A DNA stretch of 51,436 nt from assembly GCA_903904005.1 (NCBI GenBank), contig CAIVAR010000007.1, forward strand, positions 1 through 51,436. The letters are read 5' to 3'. The position numbers and the translations under genes are program-made. Position 1 is the stretch's first letter. Every line of letters starts with the position of its first letter. Positions 11,948-19,877 of this stretch are shown here, piece by piece. Source of the DNA: an uncultured Anaeromyxobacter sp. Lineage in GTDB: Bacteria > Myxococcota > Myxococcia > Myxococcales > Anaeromyxobacteraceae. The notes beneath the pieces were generated by a model that saw only the letters and a program-made list of their open reading frames with translations, was not told the DNA's origin and did no database searches.

Positions 11948-12667
11948 TCAGGGGGCCAGGAGCGCCTTCGCCTGCATGGCCTTGAGGTCCGCGATCCCGG
12001 CCAGGGCGCAGTCGAGCATCTCGTCGAGCTGGGTGCGGCCGAAGGCCTTCCCCTCGGCGGTGCCCTGCACCTCGACCAGGTCGAGGTCGCCGGTGGCGAC
12101 CACGTTCATGTCCACCTCGGCGGTGGAGTCCTCCTCGTACTCGAGGTCGAGCCGGACCTCGCCCTTCACCACGCCGACGCTGACGGCCGCCACGTGCCGG
12201 ACGATGGGGGCGCCCTTCACCACGCCGGCCTTTCGGAGCTTGTTCACCGCGAGCGCAAGGGCGACGAAGCCCCCGGTGATGGCCGCCGTGCGGGTGCCGC
12301 CGTCGGCCTGGATGACGTCGCAGTCGATGGTGAGGGTGCGGGGGCCGAGCACGGAGAGGTCGATGGAGGCGCGCAGGGCGCGGCCGATGAGCCGCTGGAT
12401 CTCGAGGGTCCGCCCGCCCTGCTTGCCGCGGGCCGCCTCGCGCGCCATGCGCTCGTTGGTGGAACGGGGCAGCATGCCGTACTCGGCGGTGACCCAGCCG
12501 GCGCCGGTGCCCATGACGTGGGGTGGGACCCGGTTCTCCAGGCTGGCGGTGCAGAGGACATGGGTGTCGCCGAAGCGCGTGAGGCAGGAGCCCTCGGCGT
12601 GCTTGGAGACGTTCACTTCGAGAGAGATGGGCCGGAGCTGGCCGGCCTGCCTGCCGTTCGCGCGCAT
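11948..12667 (-). CDS. rph: ribonuclease PH
   Basis: RNase PH is a phosphorolytic 3'-exoribonuclease that trims tRNA 3' ends. The 239-residue protein shows the expected order: an R-rich N-terminus with [27 protein letters not shown]-type segment ([13 protein letters not shown]), [38 protein letters not shown] and the C-terminal [16 protein letters not shown] at 12667. Because two of the tRNA genes just downstream (Leu, Pro) lack an encoded CCA, 3' processing by this enzyme is relevant to them. Confidence 0.96.
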   Translation of the reverse strand: MRANGRQAGQLRPISLEVNVSKHAEGSCLTRFGDTHVLCTASLENRVPPHVMGTGAGWVTAEYGMLPRSTNERMAREAARGKQGGRTLEIQRLIGRALRASIDLSVLGPRTLTIDCDVIQADGGTRTAAITGGFVALALAVNKLRKAGVVKGAPIVRHVAAVSVGVVKGEVRLDLEYEEDSTAEVDMNVVATGDLDLVEVQGTAEGKAFGRTQLDEMLDCALAGIADLKAMQAKALLAP

Positions 12668-12702
12668 GGGGCGCGTAGCATAACCGCGGGGTGGAGCGGG
12701 GG

Positions 12703-13440
12703 CTACCGCGCCGCGGCGGTGTTCGAGGCCTTTCGCCAGGCCGCGACCCCTGCGGCCACGGCCCCGGCGATGGCCTCCTGGCGTGCCGGGCGGGCGAGTT
12801 CCTTGCCCTCCACCGGATGGGAGACGAACCCCAGCTCGAGCAGCACCGCCGCCATCCGCGCGCCGGCGAGGACGTGGAACGGTGCCTGTTTCACGCCCCG
12901 GTCGGGGGAACGGGTACCGCGCACCAGGGCGCCGTGGATGGCATGGGCGAGGCGCGAGCTCTCGGCGAGGTTGGCCTGGTCCTCCAGGTCCTCGAGGATG
13001 CCGCCGATGGTGTCGGTGGGGCCGGTGCGGAGCCGGTCGGCGTTCTCCCGGGCGGCCACCGCGCTCGCCGCGGCGTCGGTGGCGTCGGCCGAGAGGAAGT
13101 AGGTCTCGATGCCCCGGGCCTTCGAGCCCGGACCGCCGGGCGCGGAGTTCAGGTGGAGCGACACGAAGAGGTCGGCCTCCTCGGCGTTGGCGATGGCGGC
13201 GCGGCGCGGGAGGTCGACGGTCTCGTCCTTCGCGCGGGTGAGGACGACGCGGGCGCCCTGCTTCTCGAGCTTCTTCTTGAGGAGCCGGGCGATCTGCATC
13301 GTGATGTCCTTCTCCGGCCGCCCCTCCACCGAGAGTGCGCCATCCTTCTCGCCGCCATGGCCGGGGTCGACGACCACCACGAAGGCGGGGGTCGGGGGCG
13401 GCGCGGCGAGGAGCAGGGCGGCGGCGAGGGCGGCGATCAC
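12703..13440 (-). CDS. N-acetylmuramoyl-L-alanine amidase (AmiC-like, Amidase_3)
   Basis: This exported zinc amidase cleaves the bond between MurNAc and the stem peptide in septal murein. The 245-residue protein begins with a hydrophobic signal sequence ([20 protein letters not shown]) and contains [14 protein letters not shown] (zinc His), SLHLNSAP (zinc His) and LLELGFVSH (catalytic Glu), the order seen in Amidase_3 enzymes. I chose GTG at 13440, 10 nt after the selD stop, because it places the signal peptide at the N-terminus; the frame stays open to 13524 inside selD, but those residues are arginine-rich and unlikely. Confidence 0.85.
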   Translation of the reverse strand: MIAALAAALLLAAPPPTPAFVVVVDPGHGGEKDGALSVEGRPEKDITMQIARLLKKKLEKQGARVVLTRAKDETVDLPRRAAIANAEEADLFVSLHLNSAPGGPGSKARGIETYFLSADATDAAASAVAARENADRLRTGPTDTIGGILEDLEDQANLAESSRLAHAIHGALVRGTRSPDRGVKQAPFHVLAGARMAAVLLELGFVSHPVEGKELARPARQEAIAGAVAAGVAAWRKASNTAAAR

Positions 13441-13450
13441 GGCATTCCCG

Positions 13451-14509
13451 TCACGGCGTCCCCGCGACCACGAGGGCCGGGCCGGACGGAGCCTCGCGGA
13501 CCTCGCCGATGTGCGCGGCCGCAACCCCCCGGTCGGCGAGGAGGCGCATCACGTTGGCGAACCGATCGGGGTGGACGGCGGCGAGGAGGCCGCCGTTCGT
13601 CTGCGCGTCGGCGAGCACGGTGCGGAAGGGCAGCGGCACGGTCGCGTCGAAACGGACGTGGGGGGCGACCCAGGCGAGGTTGGCCTTGCTGCCGCCCGGC
13701 ACGACGTCCCGCTCGGCGAGCTCGACGGCGCTGGGCTGGACCGGGATGGCCGCGGCCTCGAGGTGCAGCACCACCTTCGAGCCCTCGGCCATCTCCCAGG
13801 CGTGGCCGAGGAGGCCGAAGCCGGTGACGTCGGTGAGGGCCGAGACGGCGCCGCATGCGGCGAGCACCTCTCCGGCGGCGCGGTTGAGCTCGGACATGAC
13901 CGCCGTGACGCCGGCGATCTGCGCCGGGGTGGCCGTGCCGCGCTTGATGGCGGTGGTGAGGATGCCCGAGCCGAGGGGCTTCGTGAGGAGCAGCTGGTCA
14001 CCGGGGCGGGCCCCGACGTTGCGCAGGATGCGGTCGGGGTGGACGAGCCCGGTGACGGCCATGCCGTACTTGGGTTCGGGGTCGTCGATGCTGTGGCCGC
14101 CCAGGATGGGCGCGCCGGCGGCGGCGGCGGTCTCCGCGCCTCCGCGGAGGATCTCGGCGAGGATCTCCATGGGGAGCACGTTCACCGGGAAGGCGACGAG
14201 GTTGAGCGCGAAGATGGGGCGGCCGCCCATGGCCCAGACGTCGGAGAAGGCGTTCGCCGCTGCGATCCGGCCGAACCAGTAGGGGTCGTCGACGACCGGC
14301 GTGAAGAAGTCGACCGTCTCGACGATGGCCTCGGTGGGCGACAGTTGATACACGGCCGCGTCGTCGCGCGTCTCGTGACCCACGAGGGCGCGTGCATCCT
14401 CGACCTTCGGTAGATGGCGCAGGACCTGCGCCAGGTCCGCCGGGCGGATCTTGCAGGCTCAACCAGCGCCGTGCGACAGCGCGGTGAGCCGCGGGGGGCT
14501 CTCGCTCAT
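13451..14509 (-). CDS. selD: selenide, water dikinase with selenocysteine (UGA) at residue 17
   Basis: SelD makes selenophosphate from selenide and ATP, the selenium donor for selenocysteine and selenouridine. A conventional frame starts at GTG 14383 (VGHETRDDAAVY) but lacks the catalytic N-terminus. Reading further upstream in frame gives MSESPPRLTALSHGAG, then TGA (14461-14459), then ACKIRPADLAQVL, matching the E. coli SHGAGCGCKISP motif. The TGA is at residue 17, exactly where E. coli has Cys17, and Lys20 is preserved. The full product is 352 residues (E. coli 347), starting at ATG 14509 with AGGAGAGG directly before it. Downstream are DDAAVY, GGHSIDDPEPKYG and TDVTGFGLLGH. An annotation that stops at the TGA would be truncated. 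Confidence 0.93.
14416..14432 (-). promoter_or_regulatory. candidate bacterial SECIS element inside selD
   Basis: The RNA GGCGCAGGUCCUGCGCC forms a 7-bp stem with GUC at the tip and closely resembles the apical hairpin of the E. coli fdhF SECIS (GGUUGCAGGUCUGCACC). It begins 26 nt after the UGA at 14461-14459, which keeps the apical G-U within the distance range known for bacterial SECIS elements. An overlapping alternative hairpin, GGACCU/AGGUCC (14438-14422), also exists. Confidence 0.6.
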
Positions 14510-14560
14510 CCTCTCCTGCCGTTTGCCGACTTCGGTGGTGCTGCCGGGTACGTCGGGGAG

Positions 14561-15295
14561 CTACGTGGGTGGCGTGGCCGGCGGCGCGCCCGATGGGTCG
14601 ATGCCGGCGAACTTGAGGTAGAGCTCGGCGCTGTGGTTGCCGGGGGAGACGCGCAGGACCTCGCTCCACTGGTCGGCGGCCTCCGACTTCCGGCCGGCGG
14701 CGTAGAGCGAGAGCCCCAGGTTGAGGCGTCCCGGGATGAAGGCAGGGTTCTGCCGGACGACCTCCTCGTACTCCACGATGGCCTCGTCGCGGCGCCCGGA
14801 GTCGCGCAGCGCGGCGGCCAGGCGGGCGCGGATGTCCACGAAGGCGGGGCAGAGGGCGAGGGCGCGGCGGAGCTCGGCGATGGCCTCGGCGTAGAGCCCC
14901 GAGGAGAGGTAGACGTCGCCGATGTCGGCGTACATGTTGGCGAGCTTGCCGCGGACGAAGTTGTCGAGCTGGCCGGGGGCGGCGCCGGCGGTGCTGAGGG
15001 CCTGCTGGTAGGCCTCCTGGGCCTCCTTGTAGCGGCCGGTGTCGTTGTAGGTGATGGCGAGGTTCAAGGCGGCGTCGGTGTAGGCGGGGTTGAGCCGGAG
15101 CGCCGCCTCGAAGGCCCGCTGGGCCTTCTGGTAGTGCCCCTGGTCGTGGAAGCAGACGCCGAGCATGTTGTAGACGTCGGCGAAGGTCGGGTTCCCCTCG
15201 ACGACCTGGGTCAGGTACTGCTCGGCGCGCGCGAACTCGCGCCGGACGTAGTGGAAGCGGCCGAGCGCCAGCTTTTCCTTGAGAATCTCGTCCAT
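14561..15295 (-). CDS. tetratricopeptide repeat protein
   Basis: The 244-residue protein is built of consecutive TPR units from about residue 8 to 225. Typical lines are AEQYLTQVVEGNPTFADVYNML, AQRAFEAALRLNPAYTDAALNL, AIAELRRALALCPAFVDIRARL and EAIVEYEEVVRQNPAFIPGRLN (each partially quoted in one to two helices). It has no signal peptide, so it is probably a cytoplasmic scaffold; the partner is unknown. ATG at 15295. It precedes selD by 51 bp on the same strand and ends in a short Pro/Thr-rich tail. Confidence 0.85.
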   Translation of the reverse strand: MDEILKEKLALGRFHYVRREFARAEQYLTQVVEGNPTFADVYNMLGVCFHDQGHYQKAQRAFEAALRLNPAYTDAALNLAITYNDTGRYKEAQEAYQQALSTAGAAPGQLDNFVRGKLANMYADIGDVYLSSGLYAEAIAELRRALALCPAFVDIRARLAAALRDSGRRDEAIVEYEEVVRQNPAFIPGRLNLGLSLYAAGRKSEAADQWSEVLRVSPGNHSAELYLKFAGIDPSGAPPATPPT

Positions 15296-15350
15296 GTTCG
15301 TCCCCCTCGCCGTTCGGCCCCGTCGCCCGCCGGGAGTCTACCATCGGGCC

Positions 15351-15362
15351 GGTGCCGGACGT
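15351..15362 (+). repeat. dispersed repeat GGTGCCGGACGT, exact copy
   Basis: Exact 12-mer; its last base is also the last base of the stop codon of the membrane protein gene ending at 15362. Confidence 0.9.
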
Positions 15363-16192
15363 CAGAGGCCGGAGGTGAACACCCAGCGTTCGCCGCGCCG
15401 CTCCAGCCGGTAGCGGGCCCGCTGGGCGCCCACACCCCGGTGCCGGACGTCGGGCTCCTCGTAGTCCTCCCCCACCTCGGCCGAATCCCGCTCGACCCGG
15501 ATCTGCCATCCCTTCACCCGCAGGTCCGGCCGGGGCTCGGTGAGCTCCTTCCGGAGGCGGCTCTCCAGTGCCGCCCGGTCGGTCGTGCCGTCCCGGTAGT
15601 CGGGGGCTGCGAGCGAGAGCACCGTGGCGGGGTCCCCGCCCCGCGCGGCGTCGAGCCGGCGGAACAAGGTCCGTAGAACGGCCCGGAGGCGCGCGAACTG
15701 GTCGCCCTCGGCGCACCAGAGGGCGATCTTGCAGGGCTTCATGTGGAACTGCTCGCGGCCGATGTACGAGACCGTGGCGGCCTGGTCCCGCCATACCGCC
15801 CTCCCCTCGGCGTCCAGCACCGCGACGACGGTGGCCCGATTCCCCTCCACGTCCGGCACCACGTCTGCGTAGCGGACCGGGACGAGTTCCAGCGTCCCGC
15901 CCGCCTTCCATCCGTAGATGTCCTCGAGGTGCGCCCGCCCCTGCGCGGCCAGGGCCGTCCGCACCTGGCTCTCCGGGCTCTGCAGGGTCGCAGTGGACCC
16001 GGCGTCGAGCAATTCGGCGCGCCAGAACCAGGCGCCGGCGGCCACGGCCGAGGCGACGAGGAAGGGGGCTAGGTAGGGAGCACCGGAGCGAAAGCGGACC
16101 CGCCGCCTCCGCCCGGGCAGACTACCAGGGGGTCTTCCAGAGCTCGGGGTGCTCGGGCTGGGACCGGAGTTCGACAAGGAGCTTCTCGGCAT
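15362..16192 (-). CDS. membrane-anchored protein with C-terminal NTF2/SnoaL-like region, function unknown
   Basis: The reading frame encodes up to 276 residues. A single transmembrane segment (PYLAPFLVASAVAAGAWFW, about residues 39-57 from the ATG) is followed by about 85 residues of mixed sequence and then a segment of NTF2-like character (RLRAVLRTLFRRLDAARGG...). The start is uncertain: ATG 16192 and TTG 16177 lie inside the upstream bamD-like gene, and the only start after that gene's stop is a rare CTG at 16120. Two exact copies of the 12-bp repeat lie inside, one read as VVPDV (15849) and one as PDVRHR (15439) in different frames, and a third overlaps the stop. I cannot assign a function. 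Confidence 0.6.
   Translation of the reverse strand: MPRSSLSNSGPSPSTPSSGRPPGSLPGRRRRVRFRSGAPYLAPFLVASAVAAGAWFWRAELLDAGSTATLQSPESQVRTALAAQGRAHLEDIYGWKAGGTLELVPVRYADVVPDVEGNRATVVAVLDAEGRAVWRDQAATVSYIGREQFHMKPCKIALWCAEGDQFARLRAVLRTLFRRLDAARGGDPATVLSLAAPDYRDGTTDRAALESRLRKELTEPRPDLRVKGWQIRVERDSAEVGEDYEEPDVRHRGVGAQRARYRLERRGERWVFTSGL
15439..15450 (+). repeat. dispersed repeat GGTGCCGGACGT, exact copy
   Basis: Inside the membrane protein gene, read antisense to the gene so that it encodes D-V-R-H-R. Confidence 0.9.
15849..15860 (-). repeat. dispersed repeat, exact copy on the minus strand
   Basis: Inside the same membrane protein gene as the copy at 15439 but in the opposite orientation; here it encodes V-P-D-V. 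Confidence 0.9.
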
Positions 16193-16952
16193 TCCCGCGC
16201 TGCGAGCTCGTCGGGTACTTCACGATGAGCGTCTGGAGGGTCTTCTGGGCCTTGAAGCGCTCGGAAAGCTTCACGTACATGTCGGCCAGCTGCCAGAGCG
16301 CCTCCGGCTCCCGGGGACTGCCCGGGAATTCCTTCATGATCCGTTCGAGGCGGAAGGCCGCTCCCTGCCACTTCTCGCGCTGCTTGTAGAACTCGAAGGC
16401 GTACCAGTCGCGCTCGGCCAGGATGCCCTGCGCCTTGGCGAGCTTCTCCCGGGCGTCGGGCGCATACCTGGACGTCGGGAACTTGTCGACGAACGTCTGC
16501 AGCCCCTCCGTCGCCTTGATGATCTGGGAGAGGTCACGCTCGTGCATCGGGGGGAAGAGGAAGAACTCGCTCGGCGCATCGGCCCACCGGGACATGGCCG
16601 AGCGGTAGGCCGCGTAGTCGACCTGGGGGCTCGAGGGGTGGATCTTCACGAACCCGGCGTAGGAATCGGCCGCCTCGATGAACTTGCCCTGCTCGTACTT
16701 GAGGTCGGCGAGGCGGAGTTCCGCCAGCGCGCCGTACTTGGAGTACGGGTACTTGGTGCGCACCCGCTCCAGGATCTTCTGGGCGTCGGGGAAATCACGG
16801 TCGTCGAGGGCGGTCACGCCGGCCGTGTACTCCTGCTCGGCCTGCGACTCGTACTTCACGGCCGGAGCCTTCTTCGCGCAGGCGGTGATCGCCAGGGCGG
16901 CCGCGAGGATCGGCCAGATCCGGTTCCGGGGGTTCATCGGGGCGGGGAACAT
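16122..16952 (-). CDS. bamD: outer membrane protein assembly factor BamD-like TPR lipoprotein
   Basis: BamD is the essential TPR lipoprotein of the BAM complex that inserts beta-barrels into the outer membrane. The 276-residue protein has a lipoprotein signal peptide ending in the lipobox ITAC (Cys about 25), then TPR-like helices with the family features YTAGVTALDDRDFPDAQKILE, TKYPYSKYGALAELRLADLKY and the later VDKFPTSRYAPDAREKL. ATG 16952 comes 1 nt after the recX stop with GGAAG upstream, suggesting coupling; a second ATG lies at 16937. Substrates in this window include the barrels at 19878 and 34249. Confidence 0.85.
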   Translation of the reverse strand: MFPAPMNPRNRIWPILAAALAITACAKKAPAVKYESQAEQEYTAGVTALDDRDFPDAQKILERVRTKYPYSKYGALAELRLADLKYEQGKFIEAADSYAGFVKIHPSSPQVDYAAYRSAMSRWADAPSEFFLFPPMHERDLSQIIKATEGLQTFVDKFPTSRYAPDAREKLAKAQGILAERDWYAFEFYKQREKWQGAAFRLERIMKEFPGSPREPEALWQLADMYVKLSERFKAQKTLQTLIVKYPTSSQRGNAEKLLVELRSQPEHPELWKTPW

Positions 16953-16953
16953 A

Positions 16954-17457
16954 TCAGCGGTCTTCCGCGTCGTCCACGTACACCCCGAGGGCGGCGGAGA
17001 CGGCCCGGCCGGAGAACCCCCGCCCCAGGAGGAACCGGGAAAGTCGTGATTTTTCGCGGTCGTCCAGGGCGGCCGGGGAGCCCCTGGCTCGCCGTTCGGC
17101 CAACGTCCGGCACCGGGCCACCTCGTCGTCCCCGAGCGCCTCCTGGACGGCGCGACGGGCCGCCTCGCGAGGAATCCCAGCGGCGACGAGCCTTCGCTCC
17201 GCCATCCGCGGACCGAGCCGTCCCGGCGCCACGAGTCCGGCCGCCCGGTCCCGGGCGAAGGCGGCGTCGTCGAGGTACCGGAGGTCCTTCAGCCAGGCGA
17301 CGACCGCCTCCACCTCGTCGGCGAACCCCGCCTGGACGAGCCGCTCCCTCAGCTGCGCCTCCGTGCGGGGGCGAGCAGCGAGCAGCCGGAGCGCCCTGGC
17401 TCGGGCGCTAGAAGCGCTCGATCTGGAAGTCGTCGTCGGGAGGCGCGGCGGGCGCAT
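16954..17457 (-). CDS. recX: regulatory protein RecX
   Basis: RecX binds RecA filaments and usually limits their growth. The 167-residue protein is a series of three-helix repeats with the family patterns RTEAQLRERLVQAGF, VVAWLKDLRYLDDAAFARDRA and GPRMAERRLVAAGIPREAAR. ATG 17457 lies inside the 3' end of pilT, a 50-bp overlap; its first 20 residues are low complexity and the core starts near residue 22. recA itself is not in the window. An exact copy of the 12-bp repeat (17103-17114) falls in the gene, in the frame read as C-R-T. Confidence 0.88.
   Translation of the reverse strand: MRPPRLPTTTSRSSASSARARALRLLAARPRTEAQLRERLVQAGFADEVEAVVAWLKDLRYLDDAAFARDRAAGLVAPGRLGPRMAERRLVAAGIPREAARRAVQEALGDDEVARCRTLAERRARGSPAALDDREKSRLSRFLLGRGFSGRAVSAALGVYVDDAEDR
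17103..17114 (-). repeat. dispersed repeat, exact copy on the minus strand
   Basis: Inside recX, in the third possible reading frame (encodes R-C-R-T-L), which shows the site is not conserved for one peptide. Confidence 0.9.
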
Positions 17458-18697
17458 CGGTGGGACGGGCCGCGACCCGCCCGATGGGAACAGCCGGACC
17501 GGGCGGGGGGCGAGGAGCGGTCGGCGCCACGGGGGCCGCCGGGCGGGCCGAGGGCCGAGGGGAGGACGGCCGGGGGGGGGCGGCCTCGGCGGTCGGCTCG
17601 AAGTTGTCCCACTTCGAGTCGCTGGTGCCGGAGATTCCCGAGACGCGCAGCGCGAAATCGTCCGGGTTCGTGGCCTGGCGCAGCGCCTCCTCGTAGCTCA
17701 CCAGCCCGGAGCGGTACAGCCCCATGAGCGACTGGTCGAAGGTCTGCATCCCGTAGGTGACGTGACCCTGCGCGATGGCATCCGGGATTTCCTTGGTCCG
17801 GTCCTTGTCCTCGACCAGTTCGCGGACCCGGGTGGTCGCGAGGAGGACCTCCGTTGCCGGGACGCGGCCGTGGCCGTCGGCCCTCGGGACGAGCCGCTGG
17901 CTGATGACGGCGCGGAGCACGGCGCCGAGCTGGAGCCGGACCTGCTTCTGCTGGTAGGGCGGGAAGGCCGAGATGATGCGGTTGATGGTCTCGGTGGCGT
18001 CGAGGGTGTGGAGGGTCGACATCACGAGGTGGCCCGTCTCGGCCGCGGTGAGCGCGGTCTCGATCGTCTCGAGGTCGCGCATCTCGCCGACCAGGATGAC
18101 GTCGGGGTCCTGGCGCAGCGCGCTCTTCAGGGCCTGCCCGAAGCTCATCGTGTCGACGCCGACCTCGCGCTGGTTCACGATCGACCGCTTGTCGCGGATG
18201 AGGAACTCGATCGGGTCCTCGATCGTCATGATGTGGCAGGTCTCGGTGGCGTTGATGAAGTCGACCATCGCGGCCAGCGTCGTCGACTTTCCCGAGCCGG
18301 TGGTGCCGGTGACGAGGATGAGGCCGCGCGACTCCCCGGCGATCTTCTCCAGTACCTTCGGCATCATGAGCTGCTCGATGGTCTGGATCCGGAACGGGAT
18401 GACGCGCAGGACCACGCCGATCGAGCCGCGCTGCTGGAAGACGTTGACGCGGAAGCGACCCAGGCCGGGAACCCCGTAGGCGAGGTCCACCTCGTTGGTC
18501 TGCTTGAACTTCTCCTTCTGGTACTCGTTCATGATGCCGAGCGCCATCCGCGCGATCTCCTCGGGCGGCAGGCGGCGCGCGTCCTTCAGCGGGACGAGCG
18601 CACCGTCGATGCGGAACATCGGCGGCAACCCTGCCTTGAGGTGGATGTCGCTTGCGCCGGAACGCAGGGCGATCTGAAGGATCTCGTTCAGCTCCAT
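17408..18697 (-). CDS. pilT: twitching motility retraction ATPase PilT
   Basis: PilT is the hexameric cytoplasmic ATPase that powers type IV pilus retraction, needed for twitching and for DNA uptake. From the ATG at 18697 the 429-residue protein begins with the canonical MELNEILQIALRSGASDIHL. It has Walker A GTTGSGKSTTL, the Asp and His boxes (IMTIEDPIEFL, STLHTLDATETINR), and GMQTFDQSL typical of PilT. After about residue 360 there is a non-conserved Pro/Ala/Arg-rich tail of about 70 residues, longer than usual. A GTG at 18739 would add 14 residues. recX overlaps its 3' end. Confidence 0.93.
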   Translation of the reverse strand: MELNEILQIALRSGASDIHLKAGLPPMFRIDGALVPLKDARRLPPEEIARMALGIMNEYQKEKFKQTNEVDLAYGVPGLGRFRVNVFQQRGSIGVVLRVIPFRIQTIEQLMMPKVLEKIAGESRGLILVTGTTGSGKSTTLAAMVDFINATETCHIMTIEDPIEFLIRDKRSIVNQREVGVDTMSFGQALKSALRQDPDVILVGEMRDLETIETALTAAETGHLVMSTLHTLDATETINRIISAFPPYQQKQVRLQLGAVLRAVISQRLVPRADGHGRVPATEVLLATTRVRELVEDKDRTKEIPDAIAQGHVTYGMQTFDQSLMGLYRSGLVSYEEALRQATNPDDFALRVSGISGTSDSKWDNFEPTAEAAPPRPSSPRPSARPAAPVAPTAPRPPPGPAVPIGRVAARPTDAPAAPPDDDFQIERF

Positions 18698-18777
18698 GTC
18701 GGGATGGAAGCGTACCACCTGGGGGGCCCCGGTTTCCACGAATGGGGCGTGCCGGCGATACCGGCCGGTGCCCGGCC

Positions 18778-18789
18778 GGTGCCGGACGT
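18778..18789 (+). repeat. dispersed repeat GGTGCCGGACGT, exact copy
   Basis: Lies in the 200-bp gap between pilT and rpsI, preceded by a partial copy (GGTGCCCGGCC, 18767-18777). I see no gene in this gap. Confidence 0.9.
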
Positions 18790-18898
18790 TGCCGCGTGCG
18801 ACAGCCCCGCAGTCCCCTGCCCCGCCGGAATGCGAACGCCGCCCGGGCCTGGTGGCGCGGACGGCGTCGGTGCTGCGGCCGGGAAGTGGCCGGAACTG

Positions 18899-19291
18899 CT
18901 AGCGCTTCGAGAACTGGAAGCGCTTGCGGGCGCCGGGCTGGCCGTACTTCTTGCGCTCGACGGCGCGGGCATCGCGGGTGAGGAACCCGGCCTTCTTGAG
19001 GACGGGGCGCCACTCGGGATTCATGGTGACGAGCGCACGGGAGATGCCGTGGCGGATCGCGCCGGCCTGGCCGGAAAGGCCACCGCCGTTGGCGTTCACG
19101 AACACGTCCATCTTGCCCATCTGGTCGACGAGCTTGAGCGGCTCGACCAGGATCATCTTCGAGGTCTCGCGACCGAAGTACTCGTCGAGCGTGCGACCGT
19201 TCACGGTGATGTTCCCGGTGCCCGGGACGACCCGGACGCGCGCAACGGAAACCTTGCGCCGACCGGTGGTGATCTTCTGCATCGTGGCCAT
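18899..19291 (-). CDS. rpsI: 30S ribosomal protein S9
   Basis: S9 is a small-subunit protein whose C-terminal tail reaches the P site. The 130-residue protein shows [24 protein letters not shown] at the start, [19 protein letters not shown] in the middle and the diagnostic C-terminal [17 protein letters not shown] ending in Lys-Arg. ATG at 19291, preceded by AAGGAT. It lies 11 bp downstream of rplM in the universal rplM-rpsI operon. Confidence 0.98.
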   Translation of the reverse strand: MATMQKITTGRRKVSVARVRVVPGTGNITVNGRTLDEYFGRETSKMILVEPLKLVDQMGKMDVFVNANGGGLSGQAGAIRHGISRALVTMNPEWRPVLKKAGFLTRDARAVERKKYGQPGARKRFQFSKR

Positions 19292-19302
19292 CGATTATCC
19301 TT

Positions 19303-19749
19303 CTAGGCGGAGATCTTGAGGGCTTCGGGCTTCTGCGCGGCGTGCGGGTGTACCGCGCCGGCATAGACCTTCAGCTTGGTCATCATCTGGCGGCCGAGGG
19401 CGCTGCGGGGAAGCATGCGCTTCACGGCGAAGATGAGAATGTCCTCGGGGTGCTTGGCGCGGACCTTCTCCGCGGGCGTCTGCTTCGCGCCACCGGGGTG
19501 CATCGTGTGGGAGAAGTAGAGCTTTTCCTGCTCCTTCTTGCCGGTGAAACGGACCTTCTCGGCGTTGACGACGACGACGAAGTCCCCGGTGTCGAGGGAG
19601 GGCGTGTACGACGCCTTGTGCTTGCCCTTGAGGAGGGTGGCAATGCGGGTGGCCGCGCGGCCGACGGTCAGGTCGGTCGCGTCGATGATCCACCACTTGC
19701 GAGCCCGGAGGGCTTCCGCCTGGGTGGTGCTGTGGGTAGCCTTGTTCAT
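19303..19749 (-). CDS. rplM: 50S ribosomal protein L13
   Basis: L13 is an early-assembly large-subunit protein. The 148-residue protein contains KWWIIDATDLTVGRAATRIA near the start, YTPSLDTGDFVVVVNAEKVRFTG, the YFSHTMHPGG segment and the VKRMLPRSALGRQMMTKLKVY block, with the C-terminal HPHAAQKPE. ATG at 19749. First gene of the rplM-rpsI operon, with a good promoter candidate 37 bp upstream. Confidence 0.98.
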   Translation of the reverse strand: MNKATHSTTQAEALRARKWWIIDATDLTVGRAATRIATLLKGKHKASYTPSLDTGDFVVVVNAEKVRFTGKKEQEKLYFSHTMHPGGAKQTPAEKVRAKHPEDILIFAVKRMLPRSALGRQMMTKLKVYAGAVHPHAAQKPEALKISA

Positions 19750-19785
19750 GGAAAACCTAGTGTTGCGAGCAATTCGGGAGGGGCG

Positions 19786-19814
19786 TTCCTAGCGGAACCC
19801 CCCCCCTTTGTCAA
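19786..19814 (-). promoter_or_regulatory. sigma70-type promoter of rplM-rpsI
   Basis: On the minus strand TTGACA (19814-19809), a 17-bp spacer containing nine consecutive G, then TAGGAA (19791-19786). A small inverted repeat, GTTCC-GCTA-GGAAC (19798-19785), overlaps the -10 and could be an operator or a leader hairpin. Confidence 0.5.
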
Positions 19815-19848
19815 GGAAGGACCGGATCAGGCAGGCCCGGAAGTATTC

Positions 19849-19860
19849 GGTGCCGGACGT
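19849..19860 (+). repeat. dispersed repeat GGTGCCGGACGT, exact copy
   Basis: Intergenic, 17 bp beyond the stop codon of the barrel gene ending at 19878 and upstream of the rplM promoter. Confidence 0.9.
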
Positions 19861-19877
19861 TCGAGCGCTACGGAGCG

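Noticed and set aside
14384-14460. selD starting at GTG 14383 with no N-terminal catalytic region
   Set aside because: The in-frame upstream sequence restores the conserved SelD N-terminus through a Sec TGA, with a proper ATG and Shine-Dalgarno at 14509.
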